Positions 19,538 through 28,505 of a stretch of DNA of 64,000 nucleotides are shown here, in pieces. Position 1 is the stretch's first letter. Each line of letters opens with the position of its first letter. Origin of the DNA: Acanthamoeba sp. SK_2022b. Lineage: Eukaryota; Discosea; Longamoebia; Acanthamoebidae. Position numbers and translations under genes: made by a program. The stretch spans positions 62,001 to 126,000 of the forward strand of contig JANDJZ010001751.1 in assembly GCA_027943245.1 (NCBI GenBank). Direction: 5' to 3'. The notes beneath the pieces were generated by a model. The model was given only the letters and a program-made list of their open reading frames with translations, was not told the origin of the DNA and made no database searches.

Positions 19538-20455
19538 TTAGTTCTCGTTCTTCTTGTTGCACATCGGGAAGCCCAGCGCTTCGCGGGAAGCGTAGTAGGC
19601 TTCGGCAACGGCTTTGGTCAGCGTGCGGATGCGCAGAATGTAGCGTTGACGCTCGGTCACCGAAATCGCCTTGCGCGCGTCCAGCAGGTTGAAGGTATGG
19701 CCCGCCTTCAGGATGCGTTCGTAGGCCGGCAGCGGCAGCGGTTTTTCCAGCGCCAGCAGCGATTGGGCTTCTTTCTCGTACTGCTCGAAGCAGGAGAACA
19801 GGAAGTCGACGTCAGCGTATTCGAAGTTGTAGGTGGACTGCTCCACTTCGTTCTGGTGGAACACGTCGCCGTAGGTGGTAACACCCAGCGGGCCGTTGCT
19901 CCACACCAGATCGTACACGCTGTCCACGCCCTGGATGTACATCGCCAGGCGCTCCAGGCCGTAGGTGATCTCGCCGGTCACCGGCTTGCACTCCAGGCCG
20001 CCGACCTGCTGGAAGTAGGTGAACTGCGTCACTTCCATGCCGTTCAGCCACACTTCCCAACCCAGGCCCCAGGCGCCGAGCGTCGGGTTTTCCCAGTTGT
20101 CTTCCACGAAGCGAATGTCGTGGATGGTCGGATCCAGACCCAGCTCTTTCAGCGAGCCCAGGTAGAGTTCCTGAATGTTGTCCGGCGACGGCTTAATCAC
20201 CACCTGGAACTGGTAGTAGTGCTGGAGACGGTTCGGGTTTTCGCCGTAGCGGCCATCGGTCGGGCGGCGGGATGGCTGCACATAGGCGGCGGCCATCGGC
20301 TCCGGCCCCAGTGCGCGCAGGCACGTCATCGGGTGTGAGGTTCCCGCGCCGACTTCCATGTCCAATGGTTGAACGATGGTGCAGCCCTGGCGCGCCCAAT
20401 AATCCTGCAGTGTCAGGATCAGGCCCTGGAAGGTCTTGGTATCAAACTTTTGCAT
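19538..20455 (-). CDS. glyQ: Glycine--tRNA ligase alpha subunit
   Basis: This is the catalytic subunit that activates glycine. It is 305 residues from ATG 20455 ([20 protein letters not shown]), the family start; a further upstream in-frame start is not conserved. The class II core segments ([18 protein letters not shown] and [13 protein letters not shown]) are visible. A plausible -10 (TATACT on the minus strand, 20505-20500) lies 45 bases upstream. Confidence 0.98.
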   Translation of the reverse strand: MQKFDTKTFQGLILTLQDYWARQGCTIVQPLDMEVGAGTSHPMTCLRALGPEPMAAAYVQPSRRPTDGRYGENPNRLQHYYQFQVVIKPSPDNIQELYLGSLKELGLDPTIHDIRFVEDNWENPTLGAWGLGWEVWLNGMEVTQFTYFQQVGGLECKPVTGEITYGLERLAMYIQGVDSVYDLVWSNGPLGVTTYGDVFHQNEVEQSTYNFEYADVDFLFSCFEQYEKEAQSLLALEKPLPLPAYERILKAGHTFNLLDARKAISVTERQRYILRIRTLTKAVAEAYYASREALGFPMCNKKNEN

Positions 20456-20989
20456 GTTGAATTCGCACGCGATACAAGTGGATTTAGATGGAATGGGCCA
20501 GTATACCCTTTGACCGTAAGATATACAGCCAGAATCCGGCAACAAGTGCGAATCGGGGCGAGAAGCGCTGGATTTTCACACGTCGGCCGCAGCGTGAAGA
20601 CACAGCGCTCCGGCCGGCCCCCTCGCCATCCACGAGCCGGCCTGAAAGGCGTGACGCCGCCAAATCCATTAGATGATCTTAACAAAAATATCACTCACCG
20701 CCGTTTAAATAAGCAATTAGCTGAACACGATATCTCCCCTCGCCGGCCAAATTCAGGCTGATTTGCGTACGCATATCCTTATATTTGCCACAAGATAAAG
20801 TTGCGCCAATGTTATTTTTGTTAATTTTATCAACTAAAAAACTCCCCTCACCGAGAGATAATGTGATCAAGTGCCAGATTATTTCTTATGAACGTGAAAA
20901 ATAAGGCGATAGCGCACGGCGGACCGAGGCTCTGGGTATGAAGGGAAGGTCAGGGATGAAATACGGCGCAAACGGGCCACAGAAACAAA

Positions 20990-21016
20990 TTGACAGTTAA
21001 TCTTTGGTTATACAAT
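20990..21016 (+). promoter_or_regulatory. Promoter of intergenic small RNA
   Basis: TTGACA at 20990-20995 is a perfect -35 hexamer. TACAAT at 21011-21016, within TTATACAATAATA, is the best -10, with a 15-bp spacer; a 17-bp spacing gives CAATAA. No open reading frame with a ribosome site starts downstream before the terminator at 21056. Between glyQ and this promoter (20456-20989) I see only the likely glyQ promoter. Confidence 0.6.
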
Positions 21017-21021
21017 AATAA

Positions 21022-21085
21022 ATAAAATTTTCCCTGGTGTTGGCCAAGTGGCTACCTGATCCTTTCATAGGATCAGTTTTTTTTT
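21022..21085 (+). ncRNA. Candidate trans-acting sRNA with ArcZ seed sequence
   Basis: The predicted transcript of about 64 nt starts in an A/U-rich single-stranded stretch, then carries TTTCCCTGGTGTTGGC (21030-21045). From memory, this is identical to the conserved seed of the Hfq-dependent sRNA ArcZ. A small hairpin (GCC-AAGT-GGC) follows, then a strong terminator: CTGATCCT (21056-21063) / AGGATCAG (21069-21076) and nine Ts. This order (seed, small hairpin, terminator) is that of processed, 3'-derived ArcZ. The locus, between glyQ and estA, is not the arcB-linked position of arcZ in E. coli. It is either a second ArcZ-type RNA or a convergent seed. The 5' end is an estimate. Confidence 0.7.
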
Positions 21086-21200
21086 GTATTTCCGCCAACG
21101 TCATTGCGGCCCGCATAATTCACGCCAGGCCGCCCCCCGCTTAAATCCCTTATCAGCCCTTATGGCTTCTCCTGCGCCGTTGAGCGCGCCGATGGCCAAT

Positions 21201-23189
21201 TCAAAAACGCGCGCTGACGCCGACGTTATACATAAACTGCTCGCCGCTGCTCAGCCCGCCGGTTTGCGACACGGTGGCGAAGGCCGATACCCTGTCCGTC
21301 AACGGCATGTTGGCCCCCAGCGTGACATCCACCCAGTTTTTGTCCTGGCTCGCACTGTCGCGGGTGAACGAGGTTTGCGTCGATTTCAGGCCACCGCCGG
21401 CGCGGTAGACGTCGTCGCCGAACTGATGCTGATAACTCACTTCCGCATAAGGGTTAAACACGCCGAATTGCGTATCCAGCCGCCAACCCAGCGCGCCGAT
21501 CTGCGAGTGATAAGTTTGATCGTTGAAGCGCATGGCGGTGCTGTCATCGCCATCTTCACCGTAGCCGGAAACGCGGCTGTAATCCCAGGCGAACTGCGCG
21601 ACCGGCCCGGTGGTCAGGTAAGAAGTAATCGGGAAGTCATAGCCGGCGGTCACGCGCGCGCCCCACTGCTTGCCGGTGGTCGAACCGGTTTCGGTGCGCG
21701 TCAGCGGCCCCAGCCGCATGCTGCGGCGGATGTCGTCATAATCCATCGTCGCATAGTGCAGATCGGCGTTGACCCAGCCATGCTCGAATAGCGCCAGCGA
21801 ACTGAAGGCCGACAGCAGCAGCCCGCGCGACTTGTAATCAAAGCGGCTGGAAGGATGCTGATCGTCGTTGGAACCGGCGATCAACGCGCCGATTAACCAA
21901 CCGTCGGTCAGCTGATAGTCCACGCCGACGGTCAGGTTGTGGGTAGTGGCGTTGCCGTCCCCCGCCGCCCGGTTATCGGCATAGTCGTAGTGCTGGCCGG
22001 CGTAACCGCCGAACACGCCCAGCGATCCCTGCGGGTTGTCGCCGTTGCGCAGCTGCTGGAAGCGACTGTCGAGCGTGGCGCGGCTGTCGCGCGCCATCGC
22101 CGCGGTCGCCTGATTCAGCGCCACCACCTGCGCCGGGCCATCCAACACCGCCTGGATATAATCCGCAATCAGTAGGTGTGCCTGCGGGCTGGGGTGGAAA
22201 TGGTCGGAGAACAGATAGGGCTGGCTGGCGTCGAAGCCGGGCATATCAGAACGGCAAACCGCCGAGGAAACGCCCGGCGGGCAAGCCATACCGGCGGTGT
22301 TGGCGAAGCCGAACTGCGCCGGATTGGCGATCGCTTCGGCGAACAGCTTGTTGACGTCCACCCGCACGATATTGCCGCCGCCCTGCGCCAGCAGACGGTC
22401 TTCACTTTGATTATAGAAATCGGTCAGCTGGGCGGCCTGCGCGCTCAGGCTGTCATACGCCGCGATAAGCTGCGCGGCGATCGCCTGCTGCACCTGAGGA
22501 ATGGCGCTGCCCTGCTTCGCCGCGGCGGCCAACGCCGCGTGGATCGCCTGCGTGCGTGAAGCGTTGTCCGGCGTCGCCACCGAATTAAGCGTGGCATAGG
22601 CCGCCTGGATCGCCGCCCCCTGCACCGGCGACAGCGCCTGTTGAATGATCAATTCCATCAGCTGCGGCGTGGAGCCGATGTTCGGCACCGTTGGCACGAT
22701 CACCGTGCCGGCGCCGGCGTTCAGCAGCGAATGCACCTGCGCAGCGGCGGCCGCAGCGCTGTTATAGGCCACGCCGGGCGCGGTAGCGGCATTCAGCGCC
22801 GCCGCCGCCAGATCGTTGCCGCCGATCCAATGAATATACAGCCCGTCGCCGTCGGCCTGGCCATTGACCCGGTTCAGGTAGCGCTGCACCTGATCCTGGG
22901 TGTTGTCGACCGGGTTCAGGCCCGGCACCGCCACGGCGCCGCCGGCGGCGTAGTTTTCACCGCCGTTGTCCGAAGCCACCAGCGCCGCCCCGATGCGTTG
23001 CGCCAACGCTTCGTCGTACAACAAGTGCTGGTTGCCGTCATAGGTGAACCGGCCGTTGTTGCCGGTATCGCTCAGGCTGTCGCCAAAGACGTACAGTTGA
23101 TCGTACGCCTGAGCCGGTAGGGTCACACTGCAAAGTAGCGCCACTGCAAGCGCCGCCGGGCGGGGCATGCACGTTATTTTTAGAGGCAT
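21201..23189 (-). CDS. estA: GDSL-type autotransporter esterase
   Basis: The 662-residue precursor is a classical autotransporter with an N-terminal passenger and a C-terminal beta-barrel. A signal peptide of about 28 residues ends LPAQA. The GDSL block I (FGDSLSDTGNNG) places the nucleophile at Ser38, block III gives IHWIGGNDL, and block V contains the Asp/His pair in SDHFHPSPQAHL. The last ~280 residues form the barrel and end in MYNVGVSARF with the expected terminal Phe. It hydrolyses ester substrates at the cell surface. I chose ATG 23189 because AGGAG lies 8 bases upstream; an ATG at 23213 has no ribosome site. Similar proteins are known from Serratia and Pseudomonas. Confidence 0.93.
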   Translation of the reverse strand: MPLKITCMPRPAALAVALLCSVTLPAQAYDQLYVFGDSLSDTGNNGRFTYDGNQHLLYDEALAQRIGAALVASDNGGENYAAGGAVAVPGLNPVDNTQDQVQRYLNRVNGQADGDGLYIHWIGGNDLAAAALNAATAPGVAYNSAAAAAAQVHSLLNAGAGTVIVPTVPNIGSTPQLMELIIQQALSPVQGAAIQAAYATLNSVATPDNASRTQAIHAALAAAAKQGSAIPQVQQAIAAQLIAAYDSLSAQAAQLTDFYNQSEDRLLAQGGGNIVRVDVNKLFAEAIANPAQFGFANTAGMACPPGVSSAVCRSDMPGFDASQPYLFSDHFHPSPQAHLLIADYIQAVLDGPAQVVALNQATAAMARDSRATLDSRFQQLRNGDNPQGSLGVFGGYAGQHYDYADNRAAGDGNATTHNLTVGVDYQLTDGWLIGALIAGSNDDQHPSSRFDYKSRGLLLSAFSSLALFEHGWVNADLHYATMDYDDIRRSMRLGPLTRTETGSTTGKQWGARVTAGYDFPITSYLTTGPVAQFAWDYSRVSGYGEDGDDSTAMRFNDQTYHSQIGALGWRLDTQFGVFNPYAEVSYQHQFGDDVYRAGGGLKSTQTSFTRDSASQDKNWVDVTLGANMPLTDRVSAFATVSQTGGLSSGEQFMYNVGVSARF

Positions 23190-23385
23190 GAATCGACTCC
23201 TGAGAGCCTGCAAATGAAGGCAATGTCGTTTTTATCGTTGACCGGTTTTCCACCGGCCATGTAGTAACTATTGTCGGCTTTTTCGTCACGTCAAGCGGGC
23301 TGATGACAAAACAATCAGAGGCTTGCCAAGTTCGGCGCTACGAGCGATGATTACTGTTCATAAACACAGCATAAGGACAGTCAGG

Positions 23386-23952
23386 ATGGCAGACGAACGT
23401 TGCGGTTGGGTGACGGCCGATCCGTTGTATCTCGAGTATCACGACAAGGAATGGGGCGCGCCCACCACCGACGCGCGCGAACTGTTTGAAATGCTGTGTC
23501 TGGAGGGGCAACAGGCCGGCCTTTCCTGGATCACCGTTCTGAAAAAGCGCGAGAATTACCGTCGCGCTTTCCACGGTTTCGATCCGCAGCGTGTCGCCGC
23601 CATGACCACAGAGGACGTGGAAAACCTGCTGCAGGACAGCGGCATCATCCGCCACCGCGGCAAGATAGAAGCCATCATCACCAACGCCAAAGCCTATCTG
23701 GCGATGGAAGCGGCCGGCGAAGATTTCGTCGCTTTCATTTGGGACTTCGTCGGCGGCCGGCCGCAGCTCAATCGCTGGCAGGCGCTGAACCAGGTGCCGG
23801 CCAAAACCGAACAGTCCGACGCCATGTCCAAAGCGCTGAAAAAGCGCGGCTTCAAGTTTATCGGCTCCACCATTTGTTACGCCTTCATGCAGGCCAGCGG
23901 GCTGGTGAACGATCATCTGACGGGGTGCATCTGCTACCCAAAGCCACGGTGA
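23386..23952 (+). CDS. tag: DNA-3-methyladenine glycosylase I
   Basis: The enzyme excises 3-methyladenine from alkylated DNA. The 188-residue protein matches E. coli Tag throughout: RCGWVTADPLYLEYHDKEWG, LEGQQAGLSWITVLKKRE and a C-terminal zinc site including the His/Cys of NDHLTGCICYP. ATG 23386 lies just after TCAGG; an earlier in-frame ATG adds a non-conserved 21-residue tail. It overlaps yiaC by four bases (GTGA). Confidence 0.97.
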   Translation: MADERCGWVTADPLYLEYHDKEWGAPTTDARELFEMLCLEGQQAGLSWITVLKKRENYRRAFHGFDPQRVAAMTTEDVENLLQDSGIIRHRGKIEAIITNAKAYLAMEAAGEDFVAFIWDFVGGRPQLNRWQALNQVPAKTEQSDAMSKALKKRGFKFIGSTICYAFMQASGLVNDHLTGCICYPKPR

Positions 23953-24395
23953 TCCGCCCCTGTGGACCGGAGGATATCGAACGGCTGATGGCGCTGTGGC
24001 TGCCCAGCACCATCGCCGCCCATCCGTTCGTGGCGGAAAAGTACTGGCGTGAGAGCGCCGCGCTGGTGCGGGAAAACTACCTGCCGCGCGCGCAAAGCTG
24101 GGCCTGCTGGCATCACGACGAGATCGTCGGCTTTATCAGCGTGCTGGACGAGCAGTTCATCGGCGCGCTGTTTGTCGATCGGGCGTTTCACGGCCGCGGC
24201 GTCGCCCAGGCGCTGATGACACACGTGCAGCAGCGCTACCGCCGGCTCAGCCTGGAGGTGTACCAGCAGAACCTGCGTGCCTGCGCGTTCTACCACAAGC
24301 ACGGCTTTCAGGTGACGCAGCGCCTGTTCAATGAAGAAACCCAGGCCTATACGCTGATCATGAACTGGTCGGCAGTCGAAAATTCAACCCATTAG
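23949..24395 (+). CDS. yiaC: GNAT-family lysine acetyltransferase
   Basis: The 148-residue protein is a single GNAT acetyltransferase domain with the acetyl-CoA loop AFHGRGVAQALMTHVQ and the C-terminal YQQNLRACAFYHKHGF segment. It corresponds to E. coli YiaC, which acetylates protein lysines. The start is GTG 23949 overlapping the tag stop, as the N-terminus (VIRPCGPEDIERLMALWLPST) aligns with YiaC. The tag-yiaC order is the same in E. coli. Confidence 0.92.
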   Translation: MIRPCGPEDIERLMALWLPSTIAAHPFVAEKYWRESAALVRENYLPRAQSWACWHHDEIVGFISVLDEQFIGALFVDRAFHGRGVAQALMTHVQQRYRRLSLEVYQQNLRACAFYHKHGFQVTQRLFNEETQAYTLIMNWSAVENSTH

Positions 24396-24400
24396 GCTTA

Positions 24401-24429
24401 AAAAAGGCGCATCCGCACCCCGGATGCGC
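24401..24429 (-). terminator. Hairpin with U-tract on the minus strand
   Basis: GCGCATCCG (24407-24415) and CGGATGCGC (24421-24429) form a perfect 9-bp stem with loop CACCC. The A-run at 24400-24405 makes a U-tract only for minus-strand transcripts; the plus-strand exit (GCAATTAGG) is not U-rich. It lies 11 bases after the yiaC stop and may still act weakly for yiaC. Confidence 0.6.
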
Positions 24430-24649
24430 GCAATTAGGAATCCGCTGCATGGCGCCGCCCAGCGTTTTGTCGCATAACTCCCCCCAGCACTTCCCCGCGC
24501 TCATCATTTGTCACGTTTTTCTCCGGAACTGCCGGCGAGTCAACGCGTCATAGTAGCGCGGTGACGCGGGCCCCACCTGCGTCGCCTATTTTTTGCGCCC
24601 CCGTTTTGGGCAGGCGCGTACAGATTTTGATGCCATTAAGGACAAGAAC

Positions 24650-25312
24650 ATGAAAAAACGCATTGCAATTATTGCCGGCGCAGTGAGCGTAGCGCTCACG
24701 CTGTCGGCCTGTACCACTAACCCATACACCGGCGAATCCGAAGTCGGCAAATCCGGCATCGGCGCAGGCCTCGGGGCCGCACTGGGCGCCGGTGTCGGCG
24801 TGCTGTCCTCATCCAAGAAAGATCGCGGCAAGGGCGCGCTGATCGGCGCGGCGGCCGGTGCGGCACTGGGCGGCGGCGCAGGTTATTACATGGACGTGCA
24901 GGAAGCCAAACTGCGCGACAAGATGAAAGGCACCGGCGTCAGCGTCACCCGCCAGGGCGACAACATCGTGCTGAACATGCCGAACAACGTGACCTTCGAC
25001 AGCAGCAGCGCCACGCTGAAACCGGCGGGCGCCAACACCCTGACCGGCGTCGCCATGGTGCTGAAAGAATACCCGAAAACCGCGGTCAACGTTGTCGGCT
25101 ACACCGACAGCACCGGCTCCCGCTCGCTCAACATGAACCTGTCGCAGCAGCGCGCCGACGGCGTAGCCAGCGCGCTGATCACCCAGGGCGTGGCGGCAAA
25201 CCGTATCCGCACCACCGGTGCCGGCCCGGACAACCCGATCGCCTCCAACAGCACCGCGGAAGGCAAGGCGCAAAACCGCCGCGTCGAGATCACCCTCAGC
25301 CCGCTGCAGTAA
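24650..25312 (+). CDS. yiaD: OmpA-family outer-membrane lipoprotein YiaD
   Basis: The 220-residue protein has a lipoprotein signal with lipobox LSAC (Cys22), a glycine-zipper region (GIGAGLGAALGAGVGV, GAAAGAALGGGAGY) and a C-terminal peptidoglycan-binding OmpA domain (NNVTFDSSSATL, VGYTDSTGS, RIRTTGAGPDNPIASN). In E. coli YiaD is an outer-membrane lipoprotein whose overexpression suppresses defects of the BAM assembly machinery. ATG 24650 follows AAGGACAAG. Confidence 0.95.
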   Translation: MKKRIAIIAGAVSVALTLSACTTNPYTGESEVGKSGIGAGLGAALGAGVGVLSSSKKDRGKGALIGAAAGAALGGGAGYYMDVQEAKLRDKMKGTGVSVTRQGDNIVLNMPNNVTFDSSSATLKPAGANTLTGVAMVLKEYPKTAVNVVGYTDSTGSRSLNMNLSQQRADGVASALITQGVAANRIRTTGAGPDNPIASNSTAEGKAQNRRVEITLSPLQ

Positions 25313-25438
25313 TCCCGTGCGGGGCGCGCAACCGGCGCCCCGCCGCCTCCCTGCGATTTTCTCCTTACCCTTCAATACTCCCGCCCGCACATCGGGTATG
25401 GTAGTCTCCTTGGCAATTAACCGCAGGAGGGATCGGCT

Positions 25439-26473
25439 GTGAGCACTGTCAAGGCAACGCGCGCCTCAGGGCGCGCCACCATCAGCGATGTGGCCAGCAT
25501 CGCCAAAACCGGCAAGACCAGCGTGTCGCGCTATCTGAATGGTGAACAACACCTGCTTTCCGACGATCTCAAACAGCGCATCGAACAGGCGATCCGGCAG
25601 CTCGACTACCGGCCAAGCCAGATGGCGCGCAGCCTGAAAGGCGGCCAGACCCGCCTGATCGGCCTGATCCTCGCCGATATCACCAACCCTTATTCGGTGG
25701 ACGTGATGCGCGGCATCGAGGCCGCCTGCCGCCAGCACGGCTTTACCCTGCTGGTGTGTAACACCAACAACGAAGTCAATCAGGAACAGCACTACCTGCA
25801 GCTGCTCAGCAGTTATCGGGTGGAAGGCATCGTGGTCAACGCGGTCGGCATGCGCGAGGAAGCGTTATCCACTCTGCAACAGTCGATGCTGCCGATGGTA
25901 CTGATCGACCGCAAAATCCCCGACTTCGCCTGCGACGTGGTGGGCCTGAACAACCGCGAAGCCGCCACCGTCGCCACCGAACATCTGCTGCAACAAGGTT
26001 TCGAAGCGATCCTGTTCCTCAGCGAGCCGCTCGGTACGGTCAATACCCGTCTCGAACGCCTGCACGCTTTCAGACACACCATGGCGCAGCACCCCACGCT
26101 GTTGGCGGAGCAGGCCGAAACGCCGCTCAACGATCGGCAGAAGCTGGAGCAGGTGCTGAGCGATTTCAGCGGCCGCCATCGCGGCATGCGCAAGGCGGTG
26201 ATCTCCGCTAACGGCGCCCTGACGCTGCAGGTGGCGCGCGCCATGCGCCGGCTCGGCATTCAGTGGGGCAACGACATCGGCCTGCTGGGCTTCGACGAGC
26301 TGGAGTGGGCGGAGCTGGCGGGCGTCGGCATCACCACGCTGAAACAGCCCACCTACCAAATGGGGCACGCGGCGCTGGAGCGGCTGGTGCAGCGCATTCA
26401 GGGCCTGGCTGCCCCCAGCGGCGAGCAGATGTTCTCCGGCGAGCTGATCGTCCGCGGCTCCACCACCCGCTAA
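25439..26473 (+). CDS. ptxS: LacI-family repressor of the ketogluconate cluster (PtxS-like)
   Basis: The 344-residue regulator has an N-terminal LacI helix-turn-helix (ATISDVASIAKTGKTSVSRY) and a periplasmic-binding-protein-like effector domain. It starts at GTG 25439 behind a strong AGGAGGG. It lies just upstream of, and in the same orientation as, genes matching the Pseudomonas kguEKTD operon, which is controlled by PtxS with 2-ketogluconate as effector. A perfect 14-bp palindrome at 26573-26586 is a good operator. The name rests on context plus family, so it is a reasoned assignment. Confidence 0.82.
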   Translation: MSTVKATRASGRATISDVASIAKTGKTSVSRYLNGEQHLLSDDLKQRIEQAIRQLDYRPSQMARSLKGGQTRLIGLILADITNPYSVDVMRGIEAACRQHGFTLLVCNTNNEVNQEQHYLQLLSSYRVEGIVVNAVGMREEALSTLQQSMLPMVLIDRKIPDFACDVVGLNNREAATVATEHLLQQGFEAILFLSEPLGTVNTRLERLHAFRHTMAQHPTLLAEQAETPLNDRQKLEQVLSDFSGRHRGMRKAVISANGALTLQVARAMRRLGIQWGNDIGLLGFDELEWAELAGVGITTLKQPTYQMGHAALERLVQRIQGLAAPSGEQMFSGELIVRGSTTR

Positions 26474-26532
26474 CCCGCCTTCTCCGGGGCCGTTGCCCGC
26501 CCCGCCCTCATCGGCTGTTTTTTGCTCAGCTT

Positions 26533-26586
26533 CGTGATTGCGATCATATTTTTACACTCTGTCGCTTTCCGCTGGAACCGGTTCCA
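26533..26586 (+). promoter_or_regulatory. Promoter/operator region of kguE
   Basis: The palindrome TGGAACCGGTTCCA (26573-26586) is perfect and typical of LacI-family operators; PtxS sites have the related form TGAAACCGGTTTCA. A CRP-like site CGTGA-N6-TCATA lies at 26533-26548. A possible promoter is TTGCTC (26522-26527), 17 bp, CATATT (26545-26550), which would place the operator just downstream of the start point. Confidence 0.75.
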
Positions 26587-26639
26587 TTTAACGTACCGGT
26601 AACAGCAGCGGCGGCGACAATGCCGCCTCAGGAGTCAAA

Positions 26640-27392
26640 ATGAAAACAGAAATCATCGTGGTCACCGGCGCCTACGGCACCGATACCGTCAAACAACACG
26701 GCGGCCAGCGCGCGCTGTTGCCCATCATCGCCGGCGCAGGCGCCGACGGGGTGGAGATCCGCCGCGAACTGTTCGCCGCCGGCGAACTGGACAGCCTGCC
26801 GGCCCTGGCGCAAGAGATCGATCGCCAGCAGCTGTTCGCCGTCTACTCCGCCCCTGAGGCGCTGTTCACCCCGCAACATACGCTGAACCCTAACCTGCCG
26901 GCGCTGCTGGCGGAAGCGCAGGCGCTGAACGCGCGCCGGCTGAAGTTGTCCCTCGGCCATTTCCGCCCCGGCTTCGATTTTACCGAGCTGAAAGTGGCGC
27001 TGGAGCAGCACCCGGTCAAACTGGTGGTCGAAAACGATCAGACGCCGGACTGCGGCATTTTGTCGATGCTGAACGCCTTTTTCCACGCCGCGGAAGATAG
27101 CCACCTGCCGGTCAGCATGACCTTCGATATGGCCAACTGGCTGTGGGTGGGGCAAGACGCCTTCGCCGCCGCCGAACGCCTGGCCCGCCACGTCGGTTAC
27201 GTGCACGTCAAAGCCGCCACCCAAGGCCCGCGCGGCTGGCGCGCCGTCGCGCTGGACGATACCGACGGCAGCTGGCGCGATCTGCTGGCCCGCCTGCCGC
27301 ACGATGCGCCGCGCGGCATCGAATTCCCGTTGCAGGGCGATGATCTGGAAGCCGTCACCCGCCATTACGTCAATATCTTGCGTGCGGAGTAA
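26640..27392 (+). CDS. kguE: Sugar phosphate isomerase/epimerase (KguE-like)
   Basis: The 250-residue protein is a TIM-barrel of the xylose-isomerase-like/AP endonuclease 2 superfamily (VVTGAYGTDT, DGVEIRRELF, LVVENDQTPDCG, VGYVHVKAAT). In pseudomonads the equivalent kguE opens the ketogluconate operon, but its reaction is not established. AGGAGTCAAAA precedes the ATG. It is four bases from kguK, so they are translated together. Confidence 0.82.
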   Translation: MKTEIIVVTGAYGTDTVKQHGGQRALLPIIAGAGADGVEIRRELFAAGELDSLPALAQEIDRQQLFAVYSAPEALFTPQHTLNPNLPALLAEAQALNARRLKLSLGHFRPGFDFTELKVALEQHPVKLVVENDQTPDCGILSMLNAFFHAAEDSHLPVSMTFDMANWLWVGQDAFAAAERLARHVGYVHVKAATQGPRGWRAVALDDTDGSWRDLLARLPHDAPRGIEFPLQGDDLEAVTRHYVNILRAE

Positions 27393-27396
27393 CCCC

Positions 27397-28365
27397 ATGA
27401 TGACAACGTTAACGGCAACGACGGCGCAGCAGGCGCCCCTGGATGTGGTCACGCTGGGCGAAGCCATGGCGATGTTCGTGGCGGCGCAAACCGGCGATTT
27501 GGCGGAGGTGGAAACCTTCACCAAACGCATCGCCGGCGCCGAACTAAACGTGGCGATCGGCCTGGCGCGTCTGGGCATGAACGTCGGCTGGGTCAGCCGC
27601 GTCGGCAACGATTCGTTCGGCCGCTTCACCCTGCAGCAGCTGAAAAAAGAAGGCATCAACTACCGCCAGGTGACGGTCGACGGCCACTATCCGACCGGCT
27701 TTCAGGTGAAATCCAAAACCACCGATGGTACCGATCCCAGCGTGGAATACTTTCGCAAAGGCTCGGCGGCCAGCCACCTGTCGGTCGCCGATTTCGACCC
27801 TGAGTATTTCGGTTCCGCACGCCACCTGCACCTGAGCGGCGTTGCAGCGGCGCTGTCCAGCGAGTCGCTGGCCCTGTGCCACCATGCGGCGCGCGAAATG
27901 CGCGCCATGGGCAAAACCATTTCGTTCGACCCCAACCTGCGCCCGGTGCTGTGGCCCAGCCGCGAGGTGATGATCGAGCAGCTGAACCAGCTGGCATTCG
28001 CCGCCGACTGGGTGCTGCCGGGGCTGAAAGAGGGGCAGATCCTCACGGGCCAATCGACGCCGGAAGGCATCGCCGATTTCTATCTGGAACGCGGCGTGCA
28101 GGCGGTGATCATCAAAACCGGCCCGGACGGCGCCTGGTTTAAAACCGCCGCCGGTGACAAAGCGGCAGTGGCCGCAGTGAAGGTCGACAACGTGGTGGAT
28201 ACCGTCGGTGCCGGTGATGGCTTTGCCGTCGGCACCCTCAGCGCCCTGCTGGAAGGAAAAACGCTGATACAGGCGGTGCAGCGCGGCAACAAAATCGGTT
28301 CGCTGGCGATCCAGGCCATCGGCGACAGCGAAGGCCTGCCAACCCGCGCGGCGCTGGCCGAATAA
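27397..28365 (+). CDS. kguK: PfkB-family 2-ketogluconate kinase
   Basis: The 322-residue PfkB/ribokinase-fold kinase shows the N-terminal GEAMAMFVAAQTGDL, the di-glycine region AGAELNVAIGLARLG, and the C-terminal signature DTVGAGDGFAVG, in which the second Asp is the catalytic base. In this operon it should phosphorylate imported 2-ketogluconate to 2-keto-6-phosphogluconate. A 2-keto-3-deoxygluconate kinase (KdgK) is the main alternative, as the two share a family. ATG 27397 (MMTTL) or 27400 is the start. Confidence 0.82.
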   Translation: MMTTLTATTAQQAPLDVVTLGEAMAMFVAAQTGDLAEVETFTKRIAGAELNVAIGLARLGMNVGWVSRVGNDSFGRFTLQQLKKEGINYRQVTVDGHYPTGFQVKSKTTDGTDPSVEYFRKGSAASHLSVADFDPEYFGSARHLHLSGVAAALSSESLALCHHAAREMRAMGKTISFDPNLRPVLWPSREVMIEQLNQLAFAADWVLPGLKEGQILTGQSTPEGIADFYLERGVQAVIIKTGPDGAWFKTAAGDKAAVAAVKVDNVVDTVGAGDGFAVGTLSALLEGKTLIQAVQRGNKIGSLAIQAIGDSEGLPTRAALAE

Positions 28366-28505
28366 CAATAAAAAAAACGACTTCTCCGCATGACGTCAGC
28401 CTCTGGCCCTACAACCGGGACGCGTCGGGAGAGCATCTGCCCCTTTGTCTTGCATGCCCAGCGTGCCGGGCGAAGGGGATGCAACACCACTGAAGGATAC
28501 TGAAC

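Noticed and set aside
17252..20338. A 1000-codon plus-strand frame across the glyQS region
   Set aside because: It is the mirror of glyS and glyQ, which are certain by homology. Its repeat-encoded QVAP start is just the 12-bp tandem repeat translated.
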